44,589 nt of DNA from the NCBI GenBank assembly GCA_014237405.1, contig JABZFO010000031.1:1-44589 (forward strand). Direction: 5' to 3'. The notes beneath the pieces are model-generated. The model did no database searches. It saw only the letters and a list, made by a program, of their open reading frames with translations, and was not told where the DNA came from. Positions 17,022-25,626 of the stretch are shown in pieces. Source of the DNA: Desulfosarcina sp. (GTDB lineage: Bacteria; Desulfobacterota; Desulfobacteria; Desulfobacterales; Desulfosarcinaceae). Positions within the stretch are counted from its first letter, which is position 1; each line of letters starts with the position of its first letter. Both the position numbers and the translations under genes were made by a program.

Positions 17022-18056
17022 CTATTTTCTCCGGGTCTGCCATGCCAGCAGGATGGGGCTGGCCACAAAGATTGACGAATAGGTACCGACCATGATTCCG
17101 ATCAAGAGGGCAAAGGAGAAATCGTGGATGATGCCGCCGCCAAGGGAAAACACGGCGATAACAACCGCCAGGGTCGTCAGCGATGTGAGGATGGTCCGGC
17201 TCAGGGTTTCATTGATGCTCTTGTTTAAAATCGTGGTCAAGGGCTCTTTGTGATACTTACGCAGATTTTCCCGGATGCGGTCGAAAACGATGATCGTGTC
17301 GTTGAGGGAATACCCGATAATGGTCAGCAGGGCGGCCACGATGGGCAGGGTGAACTCCTTGTCGAAGATGGAGAAGATGCCTACGGTGATCGTCACGTCG
17401 TGGATAATGGCGACGATGGCGCCCATGGCGTATTTGAATTCAAAAAACCAGAAGATTACCAGGGAGACGATCAGGGCCGCCAGCATGAGAAACGGAACGG
17501 AGACGTTGAACAGGGAGAGCAGGTAGACCACCCCCATGATGGCGGCCGCTACGATGCCGCTTTTGGCCCATTTCAGCTCGAAACGGCCAGAGATGTATAC
17601 GGTGATGAAGAGCAGGGCGTAAAACATGGCAAATAGGGCTTTTTCCCGAAGGTCCTGGCCCACCTGGGGCCCCACCATTTCCACCCGCCGGATTTCCACC
17701 GGTACATCGGTGGTCTCCTTGAGATGCTGTTCAATTTTTTCCGACAGGCCTTCCATGGCCGAGGTGATGGCATCCGTGCGTATGAGATACTCATTGTCTT
17801 CTGACTGGCCGAACTGCTGGACCGCCGAGGCGGCCAGTTCCATGTTTTTCAGACCCGATTTGATTCGGTCGATGGTGACGGGCGCTTCGAACTTGACCTG
17901 GACCAGAGTGCCGCCGGCAAAGTCGATCCCGTAGCGGGGCCCCCTGTTCACCAGCAGTGAGCCGATGCTGATTAGAATCATCACCAGCGAAAGAATGAAG
18001 GCGATTTTGCGTCTCCCAATGAAATCGATGTTGATACCCGGTTTGATAAACTGCAT
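17022..18056 (-). CDS. secF: Protein translocase subunit SecF
   Basis: SecF with SecD and YajC forms an accessory membrane complex that uses the proton gradient to pull proteins through SecYEG. The 344 residues have TM1 at about 18-36, the periplasmic P1-type domain starting at YGIDFAGGTLVQVKF, and five further TM helices. GYSLNDTIIVFDRIRENLR and the nearby conserved segments typical of SecF are present. It is intact. The gap to secD is about 70 bases and dprA follows immediately. Confidence 0.96.
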   Translation of the reverse strand: MQFIKPGINIDFIGRRKIAFILSLVMILISIGSLLVNRGPRYGIDFAGGTLVQVKFEAPVTIDRIKSGLKNMELAASAVQQFGQSEDNEYLIRTDAITSAMEGLSEKIEQHLKETTDVPVEIRRVEMVGPQVGQDLREKALFAMFYALLFITVYISGRFELKWAKSGIVAAAIMGVVYLLSLFNVSVPFLMLAALIVSLVIFWFFEFKYAMGAIVAIIHDVTITVGIFSIFDKEFTLPIVAALLTIIGYSLNDTIIVFDRIRENLRKYHKEPLTTILNKSINETLSRTILTSLTTLAVVIAVFSLGGGIIHDFSFALLIGIMVGTYSSIFVASPILLAWQTRRK

Positions 18057-18129
18057 GAATCAATTCCTTGATGGTGGTTTTGCGTTGCCGGCTAGGGTGC
18101 AATTGCCTGCTCGGATCAGGGCATCTGTT

Positions 18130-19625
18130 TCAGATGCTGATGGTTCGAACTTTACGACTGATCAGAAAGTAATCAAAAATAGCGCGCGCAAGCACCAACG
18201 CGGTGAACAGGCTGGCCACCACCCCGAGGCTCAAGGTGACGGCAAAGCCCTTGACCGGGCCGGTGCCGAACTGAAACAGCACTAGAGCGGCGATCAGGGT
18301 GGTGACATTGGCATCCAGAATCGTCAGGGTGGCCCGGTTGTAACCGGCGTCCACGGCGGCTCTGGGCGTTTTGCCCAGGGTCATCTCTTCACGAATGCGT
18401 TCGAAGATCAGCACGTGGCGATGAGCAGGATATTGAGCATCAGGGCGAAATCGGCCACGACACCCGATCCTTTATAATAGACCGCCATGAACAGGATTAC
18501 CAAGATGCCGCCCACACACATGGAAAGCAGGCCCATGCGGATGGAGTCGGTTCCCAAAGAGGGACCCACGGTCCGCTCTTCCAGAATTTGTACCGGTGCC
18601 GGCAGGGCACCGGCACGCAGCACAATGGCCAGGTCCCGGGCTTCTTCGGTGGTGAAATTACCGGTGATGCGGGCCTCGCCGCCGGCGATCTTTTCCTGGA
18701 TGACCGGCGCGGAGTAGACGTTGTCGTCCAGCACGATGGCCAGGCGCTTTTTCACGTTTTCCGCGGTGATGCGCTCGAAGATCCGGGCGCCTTTTTTGTC
18801 GAAGGTGATGGACACGTACGGCTCATTATACTGACTGTCGATCTGCACCCGGGCATCTGTCAGATAAGCCCCGGTCAGGGCGGTGCGCTTTTTGACCAGA
18901 TAGGGGGTCTTCTGGACGCGGCGCGTGGCCGGATCCTCTTTGGTTTCGTAAAGAATTTCGCTGCTGGCCGGAAGGTTGCCGCTCAGGGCGGCATCCACGT
19001 CATGTTCTTCGTCCAGCAGTTTGAACTCTAGCAGGGCGGTCTTGCCGATCAGTTCCTTGGCCCGCTGGGTGTCTTTGATGCCCGGCAACTGGATCAGGAT
19101 CCGCCGTTCTCCCTGAATGCGGATGTCCGGTTCGCTGACACCGAACTGGTCAATACGGTTGCGGATGGTCTCCAAGGCCTGGTCCACCGCCAGTTTACGA
19201 ATATGGTCGGCTTCCTTATCGGGAATATCCAGAACGATCTCCAGTACACCATCCCTGACGGTCCGGTCCGCAATCCGAAGATCCCGGAATTCTTCGTCCA
19301 GCAGTTCATCGAAACGCTGGATGTTGTCCTCCTCTTCCGCCACTTTGACGGCCAGCTTGACGGTCTCCACCCGTTCGATACCCAGGGTTCGGATCCGCTC
19401 TTTTTTCAACAGCCCCCGCATCTCCTGGCCCACTCGTTCGATGGTGTTTTCGACGGCCTTGTCCGCATCCACCTCCAGCATCAGGTGCATGCCACCCTGA
19501 AGATCGAGACCCAGGTTGATTTTCTTATGGGGCCAGACGCCGGGCTGAAATGTCGGAATCACATAAATCACGGCGGCTACGATGACCGCTGCAATTACGA
19601 TGAGCCTCCACGAAAGATTCTTCAA
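18130..19625 (-). pseudogene. secD: Protein translocase subunit SecD, disrupted by an internal gap and frameshift
   Basis: Partner of SecF. The first frame runs from the TTG at 19625 (MKNLSWRL, with AAAGGA eight bases upstream) through KINLGLDLQGGMHLML, the large periplasmic domain, RAGALPAPVQILEERTVGPSLG and the first TM helices up to LMLNILLIA. At about 18415 the frame breaks and stops. In another frame LIFERIREEMTLGKTPR continues to a normal SecD C-terminus at 18130. The stretch between, in other SecD proteins a TM region ending in the conserved GMAVDAN, about 28 residues, is missing. Everything else is well conserved. An upstream in-frame ATG at 19676 lacks a ribosome-binding site. Confidence 0.9.
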
Positions 19626-19763
19626 CGCTTCGTTCCTTTCATGATATATACGCCAAAGCCCCAGCCGCCGTGTCACCCCTGAGCCGGCCGCAGGTGAACC
19701 TGCGGTCGAAGCGGGTCAATGTGCCGGTGGCAATGGGGCTTTCTAGGAGAAAACGATTCGAAT

Positions 19764-20126
19764 TTAGGCTTTGCCTTTGTCTTTCTTTTCTTTTTTGGGT
19801 GCGGCCGGGGGGGAACTGGTCTGCATCAGCGCGGACACGCTACCCCGGTTCACCTTCACCCGAACTTTTTCAGCGATTTCCACCGTCAACGCACTTTCCG
19901 AGATGCCGGTGATCCGGCCGTGAAGGCCGCCGCTGGTGACAATCCGGTCTCCGGTTTTCAGGTTGTCGATCATCTGCCGGTGATCTTTGGTCTTTTTCTG
20001 TTGGGGACGGATCAGCAGAAAATAAAAGATGACGAACATGAGAATCAGCGGAATAAACGACGTGAATCCTCCCGAACCACCTTGGCCGGCGGCCCCTCCC
20101 TGTCCCATTGCGTAAGCGATATTCAT
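19764..20126 (-). CDS. yajC: Preprotein translocase subunit YajC
   Basis: Small inner-membrane partner of SecDF. The 120 residues have a Gly-rich N-terminus, one TM helix at about 23-40 (FIPLILMFVIFYFLLI), the signature RPQQKKTKDH, and the beta-rich GDRIVTSGGLHGRITGI domain, then a charged Lys tail. AGGAGG lies upstream of the ATG. It is the first Sec gene of the block, followed by secD, secF and dprA. A good promoter (20231-20259) and a leader hairpin lie upstream. Confidence 0.96.
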   Translation of the reverse strand: MNIAYAMGQGGAAGQGGSGGFTSFIPLILMFVIFYFLLIRPQQKKTKDHRQMIDNLKTGDRIVTSGGLHGRITGISESALTVEIAEKVRVKVNRGSVSALMQTSSPPAAPKKEKKDKGKA

Positions 20127-20160
20127 CGGTATCTAAACCTCCTGTCAGATATTTCAAGTG

Positions 20161-20198
20161 GGCGCCGGTGCATTTTTGAAATCGCGTTTACCGGCGCC
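20161..20198 (-). promoter_or_regulatory. Leader hairpin upstream of yajC
   Basis: A perfect 9-bp stem, GGCGCCGGT (20161-20169) with ACCGGCGCC (20190-20198), encloses a 20-base loop inside the predicted yajC 5' untranslated region. There is no T tract, so it is not a simple terminator. It might stabilise the mRNA or bind a regulator. Confidence 0.45.
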
Positions 20199-20230
20199 GT
20201 GCTTGTTTGGCGACCATTAAAAGTGGCGCT

Positions 20231-20259
20231 GATATACTGCAAATCATCCGTTCCGTCAA
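20231..20259 (-). promoter_or_regulatory. Sigma-70 type promoter for yajC-secDF
   Basis: On the minus strand TTGACG (20259-20254) and TATATC (20236-20231) are separated by exactly 17 bases. It lies about 110 bases before yajC and after rng, so the Sec genes can be transcribed apart from rng. Confidence 0.6.
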
Positions 20260-20309
20260 ATGGTTCTTATGCGTGGCAATCCACCATGGCCACAAAATGG
20301 GGGAAATAC

Positions 20310-21803
20310 CTATGTGGTATGATTCTCCACGGGCTTGGTTTTTTTGTCGTAAGCGACCTCCATCTGGCCGGGGATCAGGTCGTCCCGGGAGATGATGGTG
20401 ATTCCTACCGCCCGCTTGCCCTCCAGGTCACTCAGTTCCTTGCGTTTGCGGTTGAGCAGGTAGGTCGCCACCGGTGCCGGCAATTGTGCAGTCACATGCC
20501 GAATATCCTCTTTCAGGGTGTCCAGCTTCAGCTTCCTTAAAAAGCTTAGTCCCAGCGATTCAGCGGACGGCACTTGGCCCTTGCCGCCACAATGGGAACA
20601 GGTCTCCATGCTGCCGAAGTCGATGGATGGGCGCAGGCGCTGGCGGGAGAGTTCCAGCAAACCGAATTTGGAAATTTTGCCGATTTTTACCCGGGCGCGA
20701 TCCTGTTTCATACTGGCGCGAAGCGCCTTTTCCACCTGGTTGCGGTGCTTTTGCTCCCGCATGTCGATGAAATCCACCACGATGAGCCCTCCCAGATCCC
20801 GGATCCTGAGCTGACGGGCGATTTCCGCCGCCGCTTCAAGGTTTGTCATTAAGGCGGTTTCTTCGATGTTTTTCTTCTGGGTGCCTTTGCCTGAGTTGAC
20901 GTCGATGGCCACTAACGCTTCAGTGCGCTCCAGCACCACCGACCCGCCGGACTTGAGGGTAACCCGGTTGTCGAAAATGGTGGCGATTTGATCTTCCAAC
21001 TGGAACCGGGTGAATATAGGCTTGTCCGATTTGTGGAGCTTGACGATGTTGGTCTGTTTCGGCGAAATGATATGAACGAAATTTTTAACCTCCTGGTGGA
21101 CCGCTTCATCGTCGATGAGAATTTCCTTGATATCCGGCGTGAAGTGGTCGCGGATGGAGCGGACGGCCAGGTTTCGATCCTTGTAAAGGGCGGAGGGCGC
21201 GTTGGCCTTTACGCCACGGGCGGTTATGTCCTTCCACAGGCGCAGCAGGTACTGGACATCCTTGGCCAGAATGGTCTTGGTGCATCCCTGACCGGCGGTG
21301 CGGATAATGATACCGAAACCATCGGGCAGATTCAGCTTTTCGACGATCTCCTTGAGCCGTTTGCGTTCGCTCTCGTCTTCAATCTTGCGCGAGATGCCTC
21401 GACTGTTACTTCCCGGCATCAGCACGGCGTAGCGGCCGGGCAGAGAGATGAAGGTGGTGAGCATGGCCCCTTTTTTCATGAACGGGTCTTTGGTCACCTG
21501 CACCATCAGTTCCTGGCCGCGCTTCACCATGTTCTGGATGCGGTTGCCGTTGGCCGGCGGATCCTGAAAATAGTCGCTGTGGATCTCCTGCTTTTGTAAA
21601 AAACCGTGACGTTCGGCACCGAAGTCCACGAACACGGCTTGAAGGCTGGGTTCGATGCGTGTGATCATACCTTTGTAAATGCTGCTGTGCAGAATTTCCC
21701 GGGCCGCACTTTCGATGTGAAACTCTTCCAGGCGGCTGTCCTTGACGATGGCGAGTCGAACTTCTCCGGGGTCCACAGCATTGATGAGAATTTTGCTGGT
21801 CAT
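20310..21803 (-). CDS. rng: Ribonuclease E/G family endoribonuclease
   Basis: Cleaves single-stranded AU-rich RNA; RNase G matures 16S rRNA and turns over mRNA. About 497 residues from the ATG at 21803 (MTSKILINAVDPGE, the usual family start); an ATG seven codons upstream is possible. An S1 domain (about 35-125) begins with YKGMITRIEPSLQAVFVDFG. The 5'-sensor/RNase H-like core follows, with the metal-binding aspartates in AIDVNSGKGT and VVDFIDM. The zinc-link cysteines are in ETCSHCGGKG. No long C-terminal scaffold is present, so it is RNase G-like in size. Confidence 0.93.
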   Translation of the reverse strand: MTSKILINAVDPGEVRLAIVKDSRLEEFHIESAAREILHSSIYKGMITRIEPSLQAVFVDFGAERHGFLQKQEIHSDYFQDPPANGNRIQNMVKRGQELMVQVTKDPFMKKGAMLTTFISLPGRYAVLMPGSNSRGISRKIEDESERKRLKEIVEKLNLPDGFGIIIRTAGQGCTKTILAKDVQYLLRLWKDITARGVKANAPSALYKDRNLAVRSIRDHFTPDIKEILIDDEAVHQEVKNFVHIISPKQTNIVKLHKSDKPIFTRFQLEDQIATIFDNRVTLKSGGSVVLERTEALVAIDVNSGKGTQKKNIEETALMTNLEAAAEIARQLRIRDLGGLIVVDFIDMREQKHRNQVEKALRASMKQDRARVKIGKISKFGLLELSRQRLRPSIDFGSMETCSHCGGKGQVPSAESLGLSFLRKLKLDTLKEDIRHVTAQLPAPVATYLLNRKRKELSDLEGKRAVGITIISRDDLIPGQMEVAYDKKTKPVENHTT

Positions 21804-22109
21804 TCGTTGACGGCTCTTTTCCATTCACGTATTCTTGTTGATATTAACCTTGCATAAATAAGGAATTGTTACAGCCAAGTCAACCGAATTTTAGGGGTAA
21901 TGAAGAAAAAGGGAGGCCGGAGAAATGGATAAACGACCGACCGATATTCGGCCGGATCGTCTGACGGTCCCGGCAACCCCCCAACACGAAAGACTTTACC
22001 AGGCCGATAGCTGTCCAGAACGGCTCTTGATCTTTATTGGGCTTTATGGCATGAGGGTGCACTTGAACCCAGCAAAATCAACAATGTTCGCAAGAAGATA
22101 GGAAGATTC
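21804..22109. other. Divergent spacer between rng and leuS
   Basis: About 300 bases with no gene. The rng side has a likely promoter (21855-21883). The leuS side has GC-rich complementary bits around 21935-21985 but no fold I recognise, and no leucine-rich leader peptide or T-box was seen. Confidence 0.5.
21855..21883 (-). promoter_or_regulatory. Possible promoter for rng
   Basis: Minus strand TTGACT (21883-21878) and TATTTA (21860-21855) with a 17-base spacer. The -35 box is good; the -10 box is weak. Confidence 0.4.
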
Positions 22110-24704
22110 ATGGATTCACAGTATCACCCCCAGGCAATCGAAAACAAGTGGCAGAAGCGGTGGCAGAACGACAAGCTGTTCAATGGGGTCGAGGCACCGG
22201 ACCAGAAAAAATACTACCTGCTGGAAATGTTTCCCTATCCATCCGGAAAGATCCACATGGGGCATGTGAGAAATTACACCATCGGGGACGTGGTGGCCCG
22301 CTACAAGCGGATGCGCGGGTTCAATGTCCTTCACCCCATGGGCTGGGATGCCTTCGGCATGCCGGCGGAAAATGCGGCCATCGCCAACAACACCCACCCG
22401 GCCAAGTGGACCTACGATAATATCGACGCCATGCGGGTCCAGCTCAAACGGCTGGGATTTTCATACGACTGGGATCGGGAACTGGCCACCTGCCATCCCG
22501 AATATTACCGTTGGGAGCAGTGGCTGTTCCTCAAGATGGTCGAGCGGGGTATGGCCTATCGCAAAGAGTCATATGTGAACTGGTGCGAACCTTGCCAGAC
22601 AGTGCTGGCCAACGAACAGGTGGAGGCGGGCATGTGCTGGCGCTGCGGCAAGCCGGTCCGTCAGAAGAAGCTGTGGCAGTGGTTTTTCAAGATCACCGAT
22701 TTCGCTGAAGACCTGCTGGTGCACTGCGACATGTTGCCCGGCTGGCCGGACAAGGTGACCACCATGCAGCGCAACTGGATCGGTAAAAGTGTCGGGGCGG
22801 AAATTCGGTTTCCCGTGGAAGGCAGCGACGCGGTGATCAGCGTGTTCACCACCCGTCAGGACACGGTGTTCGGGGCCACCTTCATGTGCCTGGCGCCCGA
22901 GCATCCCCTGGTGCCCGAGCTGTCGGCGGGCACGGATCAAGAGGCTGTTGTGGCTGCCTTCGTCGAGCGCATCTCCCTGCAGGAGCGTTCCAGCAAGGCC
23001 ATTGAAAACTATGAAAAGGAAGGGGTGTTTATCGGCGCCTATTGCATCAACCCCATGAACGGCCGGCAAATGCCCATCTATACGGCCAACTTCGCCCTCA
23101 TGGAATACGGCACCGGCGCCGTCATGTCCGTTCCGGCCCACGACCAGCGGGACTTCGATTTCGCCAGAAAATACGACCTGCCCATCATTGTGGTGGTGAG
23201 CCCCGACGATCAGAAACTGGACGGGGACACCATGGACGAGGCCTACACCGGAGAGGGCAGCATGGTCAATTCCGGGGATTTCAACGGAACCGCCAACCGG
23301 CAGGCCATGGAGGACATCGCCATCTTTATGGAAAAAAACGGCATCGGTAGGAAGACCGTCAGCTTCCGGTTGCGGGATTGGGGTATCTCCCGGCAGCGAT
23401 ACTGGGGGGCACCCATTCCCGTGATCCATTGCGACAGCTGCGGCATCGTTCCTGTGCCCGAATCGGATCTGCCCATCGTGCTGCCCGAAGACGCCGATTT
23501 GCTGGAAGGCGGCCGTTCACCGCTATCGGTCCTGGATGATTTTTCCAAAACCCGCTGTCCCCAGTGCGGGCGCGATGGTGCCCGGCGGGAGACCGACACC
23601 ATGGACACCTTCGTGGAGTCATCATGGTATTTCGAGCGGTACTGCAGCCCCCGGTGCGACACGGCCATGTTCGATAAAGATGCGGTGAACTACTGGATGC
23701 CGGTGGATCAGTACATCGGCGGCGTGGAGCACGCCATTTTGCACCTGCTCTATTCTCGCTATTTTACCCGGGTGCTCGAGTCGCTGGGGTTGGTGAAGTT
23801 CAAGGAACCCTTTACCCGGCTGCTCACCCAGGGCATGGTGTGCAAGGAGACCACCGCCTGCCCGGAACATGGTTTCCTCTTTCCCGAACAGGTGGCGGAA
23901 AACGGCGATTCCCGGCGGACTTGCCTGCAATGCGGCCAGCCAGTGACCATCGGGAGGGTGGAAAAGATGTCCAAATCGAAAAAGAACGTCATCGATCCCG
24001 ACGTCTTGCTCGGCGAATACGGGGCAGACACCACCCGACTCTTTTGCCTGTTTGCCGCACCGCCCGAACGGGACCTGGAGTGGAGCGAGCAGGGGGTAGA
24101 AGGCAGCTACCGGTTCCTGCAGCGGGTCTGGCGGTTGGCCGAAAGCTGGCTGCCGCTACTGACGGGCTGTGAGTGCGGCCCCACCAACATTCAGGAATTG
24201 AAAGAGCCCTTTCGGGAGCTTTACCGAAAAACCCATGAAACCATCAAACGGGTCACCCGGGACATCGATGAGCGGTTCCATTTCAACACGGTCATCAGTG
24301 CGGTCATGGAACTGGTCAACGCCATGCAGACCATCGACGGATCCGATTCGGATGATGCGGAGAAACGGACTATGCGTTTTGCTTTGGAGACGACCGTCCT
24401 GCTCCTTTCACCCATCGTTCCCCATTTCTGCGAAGAGCTGTGGGAGGCCCTGGGACACGACCAGAGCGTTTTGCTGAGCAAATGGCCGACCTTCGACGAT
24501 GCGGCCGCGGTGAAAAGCGAAGTGGAGGTGGTGGTTCAGGTCAACGGCAAGCTGCGAAGCCGGTTTTCGGCTGCCCTGGCTGCCGATGCCCAGACACTGA
24601 AACAGGCGGCGCTGGCAGACGAACGGATCATCCGGTTTATTGACGGTAAACCGGTAAAAAAAGTGATCACCGTCAAAAACAAGCTGGTGAATATCGTAGT
24701 TTAA
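22110..24704 (+). CDS. leuS: Leucyl-tRNA synthetase
   Basis: Charges tRNA-Leu with leucine. The 864 residues match bacterial LeuRS. The class I HIGH motif is HMGH at 49-52 ([11 protein letters not shown]), and the KMSKS loop is KMSKS at 619-623. The CP1 editing domain lies between them with [12 protein letters not shown] and [20 protein letters not shown]. Zinc-binding-type Cys pairs appear in [21 protein letters not shown] and, in the leucine-specific region, in CPEHGFLF ... CLQCG. The C-terminus ends in [16 protein letters not shown]. It seems complete. GGAAG lies a few bases before the ATG. lptE follows after nine bases. Confidence 0.98.
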   Translation: MDSQYHPQAIENKWQKRWQNDKLFNGVEAPDQKKYYLLEMFPYPSGKIHMGHVRNYTIGDVVARYKRMRGFNVLHPMGWDAFGMPAENAAIANNTHPAKWTYDNIDAMRVQLKRLGFSYDWDRELATCHPEYYRWEQWLFLKMVERGMAYRKESYVNWCEPCQTVLANEQVEAGMCWRCGKPVRQKKLWQWFFKITDFAEDLLVHCDMLPGWPDKVTTMQRNWIGKSVGAEIRFPVEGSDAVISVFTTRQDTVFGATFMCLAPEHPLVPELSAGTDQEAVVAAFVERISLQERSSKAIENYEKEGVFIGAYCINPMNGRQMPIYTANFALMEYGTGAVMSVPAHDQRDFDFARKYDLPIIVVVSPDDQKLDGDTMDEAYTGEGSMVNSGDFNGTANRQAMEDIAIFMEKNGIGRKTVSFRLRDWGISRQRYWGAPIPVIHCDSCGIVPVPESDLPIVLPEDADLLEGGRSPLSVLDDFSKTRCPQCGRDGARRETDTMDTFVESSWYFERYCSPRCDTAMFDKDAVNYWMPVDQYIGGVEHAILHLLYSRYFTRVLESLGLVKFKEPFTRLLTQGMVCKETTACPEHGFLFPEQVAENGDSRRTCLQCGQPVTIGRVEKMSKSKKNVIDPDVLLGEYGADTTRLFCLFAAPPERDLEWSEQGVEGSYRFLQRVWRLAESWLPLLTGCECGPTNIQELKEPFRELYRKTHETIKRVTRDIDERFHFNTVISAVMELVNAMQTIDGSDSDDAEKRTMRFALETTVLLLSPIVPHFCEELWEALGHDQSVLLSKWPTFDDAAAVKSEVEVVVQVNGKLRSRFSAALAADAQTLKQAALADERIIRFIDGKPVKKVITVKNKLVNIVV

Positions 24705-24713
24705 GGGATGTAA

Positions 24714-25232
24714 ATGAAGAACGGGTGGAAACGAAGATCGGTGGTCGTGCTGGTGTTGATGCTGGCCGGTTGCGGCTACCATTTTGCCGGTAGCGGCAGC
24801 CTGCCGGCCGGAGTATCCCGGGTGTTCATCACTATCTTGGAAAACCGGTCGGCTGAAACCGGGGTGGAGAAAACCTTTACCAACGACCTGATCTATGAAT
24901 TCACCAGGAACCGCAAGGAGAGCCTGGCCCAGGAGTTGTCTTCGGCCGATGGTATCTTGACGGGGTCCATTGTTTCGCTGACCGTGGAAAACATTGCCCG
25001 GTCCACTGTTTCAACCGCGGTGGAGCGGCGGGTGACCGGAACGGTGACCCTGCGGCTGGAATCTCCGGGTGGTCGGACTCTCTGGTCTTCTGGAGGTATC
25101 GTGGAGCGCCAAGCCTATGCCGTGGTCAGCGGAGACAAAACGGCAACGGATCAGAACAAGTCCGATGCCATTGCTGCGCTTTCCAAAAAACTGGCGGAAT
25201 CCGCCTACAACCGAATGACCGATGATTTTTGA
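24714..25232 (+). CDS. lptE: LPS-assembly lipoprotein LptE
   Basis: LptE plugs the LptD barrel that inserts lipopolysaccharide in the outer membrane. The 172-residue protein has a signal peptide with lipobox LAGC at 17-20, followed by the LptE-typical GYHFAGSGSLPAGVSRVFI. The strand/helix pattern after it (ENRSAETGVEKTFTNDLIYEF) fits the family, formerly called RlpB. The position straight after leuS is the usual one in Proteobacteria. It shows the organism makes LPS. Confidence 0.9.
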   Translation: MKNGWKRRSVVVLVLMLAGCGYHFAGSGSLPAGVSRVFITILENRSAETGVEKTFTNDLIYEFTRNRKESLAQELSSADGILTGSIVSLTVENIARSTVSTAVERRVTGTVTLRLESPGGRTLWSSGGIVERQAYAVVSGDKTATDQNKSDAIAALSKKLAESAYNRMTDDF

Positions 25233-25321
25233 TGACTGAGAACCAGCAGTGCCGCAGTCGGAAAAAAACCGGCAATGACAATCAATATCCGATTTTTCCG
25301 GGCTGCGGGCGCCGGGAACTG
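25233..25321. terminator. Convergent lptE/rpsT spacer with possible bidirectional terminator
   Basis: The bases contain GC-rich complementary words (CCGG near 25270 and 25300) next to an A7 tract at about 25262-25268 and a T5 tract at about 25294-25298. Read from either side this gives a weak hairpin followed by T residues, so it may stop both lptE and rpsT transcripts. The stem is imperfect. Confidence 0.35.
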
Positions 25322-25516
25322 TCAGGCTTGCTGAGCGTTGACCTGCTTGGCGAGACGGGAAATTTTGCGGGAAGCGGTCTTCTTGTGGAGCACCCCTTTT
25401 TTAGCCGCGTTATCGATGACGACAACATTTTTTACCCGGGTCTGAACGGCTTTGTTCCTCAGGCGCCGACGTTCGTTCTGGCCGGCGCGTTTCAATGCTG
25501 ATTTATGGTTTGCCAC
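25322..25516 (-). CDS. rpsT: 30S ribosomal protein S20 with a missing internal block
   Basis: S20 is a three-helix protein of the small subunit, usually 86-90 residues. Here there are only 64. Both ends are excellent matches: [21 protein letters not shown] at the start and [21 protein letters not shown] at the end. Between KNVV and VIDNAAKKG about 24 residues are absent in frame, which removes the end of helix 1, the turn and the start of helix 2. The GTG start at 25516 has AGGAG upstream, and a good promoter lies at 25563-25591. As S20 is important for 30S assembly, a sequence error is likelier than a true short form, though a shortened helical hairpin is conceivable. Confidence 0.9.
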   Translation of the reverse strand: MANHKSALKRAGQNERRRLRNKAVQTRVKNVVVIDNAAKKGVLHKKTASRKISRLAKQVNAQQA

Positions 25517-25562
25517 CTTCTGTTACTCCTTTCGGTAATTAATTGGGAAAACACAAAACTTC

Positions 25563-25591
25563 CTGATAGCCAAAAACAGTGGGCATGTCAA
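25563..25591 (-). promoter_or_regulatory. Promoter of rpsT
   Basis: Minus strand TTGACA (25591-25586), a 17-base spacer and TATCAG (25568-25563), about 45 bases before the rpsT start. A strong housekeeping promoter is expected for a ribosomal protein gene. Confidence 0.6.
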
Positions 25592-25626
25592 GGTTTTTTG
25601 TGTAATCAATTTAAGGCCAGTGTCCT

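Noticed and set aside
21884..22109. tRNA or T-box before leuS
   Set aside because: No cloverleaf, no T-box consensus and no leucine-rich leader peptide could be found by eye.
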